The notes under the pieces are model-generated. The model did not search any database and was not told the DNA's origin. It worked only from the letters and a program-made list of their open reading frames with translations. A stretch of 46,968 bases of DNA. Origin: Rhodanobacter denitrificans (lineage in GTDB: Bacteria > Pseudomonadota > Gammaproteobacteria > Xanthomonadales > Rhodanobacteraceae). A program made the position numbers and the translations under genes. Below, piece by piece: positions 44,501 through 46,968 of the stretch; positions within the stretch are counted from its first letter, which is position 1, and each line of letters opens with the position of its first letter. The stretch is from positions 1 through 46,968 of the forward strand of contig JAFIHF010000019.1 of the NCBI GenBank assembly GCA_017848855.1, read 5' to 3'.

Positions 44501-45193
44501 CTGTACGCCCTGTTCGACAACTGCAACAGCCTGCACACCAACGCCTACGACGAAGCCATCACCACGCCCACCGAAGAAAGCGTGCGCCGCGCCGTGGCGA
44601 TCCAGATGATCATCAACAAGGAGCTGGGCCTCAACTTCAACGAGAACCCCTGGCAAGGCAGCTACGTGGTCGAGGAACTGACGGATCTCGTGGAAGAAGC
44701 CGTGTACAAGGAGTTCGAGGCGATCAGCGAACGCGGCGGCGTGCTCGGCGCCATGGATACCATGTACCAGCGCGGCAAGATCCAGGAAGAGAGCCTGTAC
44801 TACGAACACAAGAAGCACGACGGCTCGCTGCCGCTGATCGGTGTCAACACCTTCCTGCCCAAGGACCACGGCGGCGAGATCGCCACCGAGATCGAGCTGA
44901 TCCGCTCCACCGAGGAAGAGAAGGCCCAGCAGATCGCGAACGTGCAGGCGTTCCAGAAGGCTCGCAACCCGCTGGCGCCGGTGGGCGAAACCTCGTACGC
45001 GCACGGCACCGACTCCACCGATGCGCCGGTGCCGCAGGTCCACGACAACCACGGCCTGGCCTACCTGCAGCACGCCGCCCGCGACCGCAAGAACGTCTTC
45101 GCCGCGCTGATGGAAGCAGTGAAGACCCACTCGCTCGGCCAGATCAGCCACGCGCTGTACGACGTGGGCGGCGAGTACCGCCGCAACATGTAA
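41516..45193 (+). CDS. icmF: Fused acyl-CoA mutase IcmF with three repeat-derived insertions
   Basis: A 1225-residue B12-dependent mutase, against about 1090 for known IcmF proteins. The order is B12-binding domain (DGHDAA near residues 30-35), G-protein chaperone domain (Walker [10 protein letters not shown] near residue 221, VLNKFD), helical linker, then the TIM-barrel mutase domain ([35 protein letters not shown]). It isomerises isobutyryl-CoA/butyryl-CoA, and the G domain guards cofactor loading. Three stretches are repeat-encoded: residues about 154-165, 421-432 and 515-550 (41976, 42778 and 43058). All lie at domain borders or in the linker. GGAG precedes the ATG. Whether the substrate is isobutyryl- or methylmalonyl-CoA is not settled by sequence. 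Confidence 0.94.
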   Translation: MSSPAKHVPAGATHPETTPLRFVTAASLFDGHDAAINIMRRIIQSQGAEVIHLGHNRSVEDVVRAALQEDADAIALSSYQGGHVEYFKYMVDMLKEKGAAHIRVFGGGGGTITPEEIRELQAYGVERIYHPNDGMKLGLTEMIEDVMGRACAARDSGLGTRDSAKLAATQANIDDEISVGRMLSALEDGAFSEAELAMLRKQWAGSAGSRKTPVLGLTGTGGAGKSSVVDELLLRFLHAFPQMRIAVLAIDPTRRRSGGALLGDRIRMNALRSHRVYMRSMATRRQHAATNTVLHDCIDFLKAQPYDLVIVETAGIGQSDSEIVDLVDFPVYVMTSDYGAASQLEKIDMIDFADLVVLNKFDRRGAEDALRDVRKQWKRNHTAFAVKDEDVPVYPTIASQFNDPGVTWMFANLCRLMRQKLGLGTRDSGLGKARCDFLPSVDTSLKEPRATVLIPGSRVRYLAEIAEQGRGINAAVARQAEAASKAQHYYESLKELGDEALPRPLELYDSAALHPSPSGRGTEGEGSALATNPTQAPNPHPQPLSRGERGEVVDRTLLLLRQRYNAALKELSHESIHLLRDWPKLRESVTKDVNEYKVRDKTIRVENYRESLSHQKIPKVAPPKTESWGDQLLFLGKENLPGHYPYTGGVYPYRRSGEDPTRMFAGEGTPERTNRRFHYLSQGGAATRLSTAFDSVTLYGEDPAPRPDIYGKIGNSGVNIATLDDMKKLYSGFDLSAPTSSVSMTINGPAPIILAMFMNTAIDQNVEKYLKQDSARWAEAEKKIAAMYPNGRPQYAGELPKGNEGLGLGLLGVTGDQLVDAETYAKIKAETLSSVRGTVQADILKEDQAQNTCIFSTEFALRMMGDIQQYFVEHKVRNFYSVSISGYHIAEAGANPISQLAFTLSNGFTIVEYYLARGMHIDDFAPNLSFFFSNGMDPEYTVIGRVARRIWARAMRERYGASPRSQMMKYHIQTSGRSLHAQEIQFNDIRTTLQALYALFDNCNSLHTNAYDEAITTPTEESVRRAVAIQMIINKELGLNFNENPWQGSYVVEELTDLVEEAVYKEFEAISERGGVLGAMDTMYQRGKIQEESLYYEHKKHDGSLPLIGVNTFLPKDHGGEIATEIELIRSTEEEKAQQIANVQAFQKARNPLAPVGETSYAHGTDSTDAPVPQVHDNHGLAYLQHAARDRKNVFAALMEAVKTHSLGQISHALYDVGGEYRRNM
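41976..42010 (+). repeat. Heptamer array inside icmF, first site
   Basis: Four GGGACTC units (41976-42003) followed by GGCAAAG, read in frame as [12 protein letters not shown] between the B12-binding and G domains. This is the left half of a family A element. Confidence 0.95.
42778..42811 (+). repeat. Heptamer array inside icmF, second site
   Basis: Four GGGACTC units (42778-42805) followed by GGCAAGG, read in frame as [11 protein letters not shown] after the G domain. Confidence 0.95.
43058..43164. repeat. Family B paired-hairpin element inside icmF
   Basis: CCCTCTCCC/GGGAGAGGG, GAGGGTGAGGGTTCGG, a spacer, CCGAACCCTCACCCCCAG and CCCCTCTCCC-GA-GGGGAGAGGGG. It is read in frame as a Pro/Ser/Gly/Arg-rich segment. 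The right half is identical to that of the ileS copy. Confidence 0.95.
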
Positions 45194-45201
45194 TGCCAAT
45201 G

Positions 45202-45257
45202 CTCCCTCTCCCCCGGCTGCGCCGGGGGAGAGGGTTGGGGTGAGGGGGAAGCTCTTG
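45202..45257. repeat. Repeat family B, single-hairpin copy after icmF
   Basis: CTCCCTCTCCCCCGGC/GCCGGGGGAGAGGG followed by TTGGGGTGAGGGGGAAGCTCTTG. It lies in the 123-base spacer and may end icmF transcription. Nearly the same as the copy at 46431-46490. Confidence 0.85.
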
Positions 45258-45316
45258 CTTGCTATCGTGTACCCGAAGGCGACTGAGTCTGTCGCCCCTG
45301 TCCCCGGAACACGTCC

Positions 45317-45856
45317 ATGCCCCGCCTCGTCGAGCAGATCAAGCAAGCCCTCGCCGCTTTCGTCGGATGCAAGACCCGACCAGCTCTGATCGGCGGACTC
45401 GCGCTGGCCGCGCACCAAGTAGTGCGCGCCACCCGCGACGTGGATTTCCTCGTGGACGCGGACGACGCGGATCGCCTGCACAGCATACTGCTCGACTTGG
45501 GCTATCGCTGCGTTCATCGCAGCGAGGATGCCGCCAACTACCTGCGCGACGACGAAGGCCTGGATTTGCTCTATGCCCACCGCCCCATCGCGCGGCGCCT
45601 GTTGGGCGAGGCCAGCGAGCGATCGACAACACTCGGCAGCCTGCGGGTGATCAGCGCCGAAGGCTTGATCGGCTTCAAGCTGCAGGCGTTAATCAACAAT
45701 CCTTCGCGCGGCCACGATCTCGACGACATCCGTGCGCTGTTGCGAGCCCAACGCGGAAAGCTCAACATGGCCGAGGTACGCGACTACTTCACCTTGTTCA
45801 ATCGCACGGAGCTGCTCGATGAACTCCTCGCCCAAATCGACGACGAAGCATCCTGA
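45317..45856 (+). CDS. Nucleotidyltransferase-fold protein (AbiEii/MNT-like)
   Basis: A 179-residue protein with the minimal nucleotidyltransferase pattern: IGGLALAAH (Gly26-Gly27) and then RDVDFLV with Asp41 and Asp43. A third acidic position may lie in GLDLLYAH. The C-terminal half (AEGLIGFKLQALINNPSRGHDLDDI) matches the helical part of AbiEii-type or related nucleotidyltransferases. Some members are toxins that modify tRNA, others antitoxins or housekeeping enzymes; the sequence does not decide. A small ORF overlaps its end. Confidence 0.8.
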   Translation: MPRLVEQIKQALAAFVGCKTRPALIGGLALAAHQVVRATRDVDFLVDADDADRLHSILLDLGYRCVHRSEDAANYLRDDEGLDLLYAHRPIARRLLGEASERSTTLGSLRVISAEGLIGFKLQALINNPSRGHDLDDIRALLRAQRGKLNMAEVRDYFTLFNRTELLDELLAQIDDEAS

Positions 45857-46019
45857 CCGGGTGGCCGAGCCACTGGCCGGGGGCTATGTCGTGTCGACTT
45901 CGCTACAGGGGAAGGACGATCTGTCTGATTGGGTGGAGTTGATGGAAGTGGTGGAGGCGTTGTGTCCAGTGTGGCCGGAGAGGGATGTCCCACATGACTC
46001 GTCGAAAAATCTACTCTGA
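45819..46019 (+). CDS. Small hypothetical protein overlapping the nucleotidyltransferase gene
   Basis: A 66-residue reading frame starting inside the end of the nucleotidyltransferase gene, with GGAG nine bases before the ATG (45819). The C-terminal half (LSDWVELMEVVEALCPVWPER) has a regular hydrophobic/acidic pattern that looks like real protein rather than a GC shadow. It also overlaps the start of the antitoxin gene. The overlap on both sides suggests a coupled trio, but I recognise no family, and a chance ORF remains possible. Confidence 0.45.
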   Translation: MNSSPKSTTKHPDRVAEPLAGGYVVSTSLQGKDDLSDWVELMEVVEALCPVWPERDVPHDSSKNLL

Positions 46020-46332
46020 CCTTTGTTTTGCCGAGTCGATCGTGAAAGCCCCAGTCAACATCCATCCCGGTGAAGTGTTGCTCGAGGAGTTCCTCACTCC
46101 CATGGGCATCAGCCAGAACGCGCTGGCGCGCGCCGCCGGCGTACCGCCACGCCGTATCAACGAGATCGTGCTCGGCAAGCGCGGCGTCACGGCGGATACG
46201 GCCGTGCGCCTGGCCGCCGCCCTGGGCACCAGCGAGCGATTCTGGCTCGGCCTGCAGGCAGACTACGATCTGGAAGAGGCGCATCGTGCGTTGGGTAAGG
46301 CGATTGGAAAAATCGAGCGGCTTGCCGCGTAG
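45994..46332 (+). CDS. higA: HigA/VapI-type antitoxin (XRE family)
   Basis: A 112-residue DNA-binding antitoxin. The signature NIHPGEVLLEEFLTPMGISQ leads into a helix-turn-helix (ALARAAGVPPRRINEIVLGKRG, about residues 45-66) and ends TADTAVRLAAALGTSERFWLGLQ. I prefer the ATG at 45994, since GAGAGGG lies nine bases before it; the ATG at 45985 is too close to that site, and a GTG at 46042 is also possible. The HigB toxin that normally lies just upstream is missing, so it appears to be an orphan or to have another partner. Confidence 0.85.
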   Translation: MTRRKIYSDLCFAESIVKAPVNIHPGEVLLEEFLTPMGISQNALARAAGVPPRRINEIVLGKRGVTADTAVRLAAALGTSERFWLGLQADYDLEEAHRALGKAIGKIERLAA

Positions 46333-46430
46333 GCCGTAGCTCGGCATGGCGTACAGCTCGCTAGAGCAGAGTTCGTGCTGTACGACGCGGGCGACGAGTG
46401 CCTCCGCAACATGCAAGACCGCGTCGACCA

Positions 46431-46490
46431 AACTCCCTCTCCCCCGGCTGAGCCGGGGGAGAGGGTTGGGGGTGAGGGGGAAAGCTCTTG
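46431..46490. repeat. Repeat family B, single-hairpin copy before the DUF2442 gene
   Basis: ACTCCCTCTCCCCCGGC/GCCGGGGGAGAGGG then TTGGGGGTGAGGGGGAAAGC, ending in CTCTTG. The GAGGGGG piece sits where a Shine-Dalgarno would serve a TTG start at 46488. Confidence 0.85.
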
Positions 46491-46499
46491 GCCGAACAG

Positions 46500-46769
46500 A
46501 TGACGAAGCTGATTGGCGTCGAACCGAAAGGCGGCTACCAACTCGCCCTGCGCTTCTCCGATGGCGCCACGGGGGTGTTCGACGTCGCTCCTCTCGTCGA
46601 GGCGGGTACACCCATGACCGAGCCGTTGCGCGATCCAGAGTTCTTCGCGCGGCACACCATCGAGCTCGGTGCGCTGGCTTGGCCCAATGGACTCGATTTC
46701 AGTGCGGGGTCGTTGTATCGGCGCTTGCAGGATGCGGGAAGGCTGACAGGTGGCAAAAAGGTAGCTTGA
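46500..46769 (+). CDS. DUF2442-domain protein
   Basis: An 89-residue protein with the DUF2442 pattern: YQLALRFSDGATGVFDVAPL near the N-terminus and LGALAWPNGLDFSAGSLYRRL near the end. DUF2442 proteins are often encoded beside DUF4160 proteins in pairs resembling toxin-antitoxin modules; no DUF4160 gene is visible here. The ATG at 46500 has no ribosome site of its own. A TTG four codons earlier (46488) has GAGGGGG from the repeat eight bases upstream and may be the real start. Confidence 0.85.
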   Translation: MTKLIGVEPKGGYQLALRFSDGATGVFDVAPLVEAGTPMTEPLRDPEFFARHTIELGALAWPNGLDFSAGSLYRRLQDAGRLTGGKKVA

Positions 46770-46968
46770 ATGCTGTCGTCATCGGCGCGCACGCTCGCTG
46801 TTTCGAGTCGGGCACGGAAAGCTCAACCTAGGGATCGCCTGATCAATCGCCGCCCAGCAGCCTCTGCACGCGACTGAGTCCGGCCCACCTCAAAACGCAC
46901 GCTTTTCTTCGTCAAACACGTCGCTTTTCGCGCCGCAGTGGCCCCGCCGGGCCGCTGCGGACGCAGCA
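46770..46968. other. Right-edge spacer, no gene seen
   Basis: No supported gene, terminator or complete repeat is visible in these 199 bases. AT-richer patches (AAAACGCACGCTTTTCTTCG) occur. The window ends before any downstream gene. Confidence 0.5.

Noticed and set aside
41516-45193. Suspicion that the icmF inserts are frameshifts or assembly errors
   Set aside because: The frame is continuous across all three repeats, and the domain motifs on each side are intact in the same frame. The heptamer arrays and hairpins recur elsewhere in proper form.
45857-45993. A hidden HigB toxin upstream of HigA
   Set aside because: No frame in this stretch encodes a protein of the right size or with RelE/HigB-like residues; only the small acidic ORF is present.
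46341-46487. Possible short gene between HigA and DUF2442 (a frame reading EFVLYDAGDECLRNMQ)
   Set aside because: There is no start codon with a ribosome site, the frame runs into the family B repeat, and I recognise no family. It could be a gene remnant, but it is unsupported.
46770-46968. An insertion-sequence end at the right edge
   Set aside because: No terminal inverted repeat pair or transposase reading frame can be identified before the window ends.

Overview
The window is a GC-rich chromosomal segment with dense coding and conserved gammaproteobacterial housekeeping blocks. The gene orders rpsF-rpsR-rplI-dnaB-alr-radA and murJ-ribF-ileS-lspA-ispH (with rpsT divergent), a recC-recB-recD operon, and heavy loads of short dispersed palindromic repeats point to Lysobacterales (Xanthomonadales). 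Rhodanobacteraceae (Dyella/Rhodanobacter/Frateuria-like) is my best guess. The placement is inference from gene order and composition, not from a search.

Layout. 1-654: gene-free mosaic of inverted repeats. 655-3852: secreted EreA/ChaN-like protein, divergent FAD-dependent amino-acid oxidase, small His/Lys-rich exported protein. 4025-6452: arsenic operon arsR-arsI-arsC-acr3, each gene overlapping the next, behind a promoter/operator that seems to start the mRNA at the arsR start codon. 6576-12719 (minus): asnS, a MalM-like lipoprotein, a small membrane protein, an SDR, an aldehyde dehydrogenase, a beta-carbonic anhydrase and a RidA protein; the last three look like the 2-aminomuconate part of tryptophan/kynurenine breakdown with a carbonic anhydrase between them. 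12877-19305: IscA-type carrier, ribosomal proteins S6, S18 and L9, DnaB, alanine racemase, RadA. 19496-27589: S20 (TTG start), MurJ, RibF, IleRS, LspA, IspH. 27640-27715: tRNA-Thr(CGT). 27906-36747: RecD, RecB, RecC on the minus strand. 36928-41235: two WXXGXW-type envelope proteins, an M48 lipoprotein protease, a TetR regulator with an alpha/beta hydrolase, and a TonB-C-like secreted protein. 41516-45193: a fused acyl-CoA mutase (IcmF). 45317-46769: nucleotidyltransferase, small ORF, HigA-type antitoxin and a DUF2442 protein.

The most unusual signal is the behaviour of the repeats. At least five families are present: (A) a heptamer array GGGACTC/GAGTCCC arranged as long hairpins; (B) paired CCCTCTCCC/GGGAGAGGG hairpins; (C) a roughly 60-bp unit containing GCGGCCATCCATGGCCGC-like palindromes; (D) GTCGGGCTGAAGCCCGAC; (E) a GTAGGAGCGC hairpin. 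Families A and B are not confined to spacers. They lie in frame inside icmF (three separate insertions, all at predicted domain linkers) and ileS (one insertion in the editing-domain region). Family C holds the stop codons of both acr3 and ridA. The heptamer is free of stop codons in all six frames, because seven is not a multiple of three and no frame of the unit spells a stop. This offers a simple reason why it can become coding. A second pattern is three genes (the amino-acid oxidase, arsR and tetR) whose -10 box ends exactly six bases before the start codon with no Shine-Dalgarno, as expected of leaderless mRNAs.
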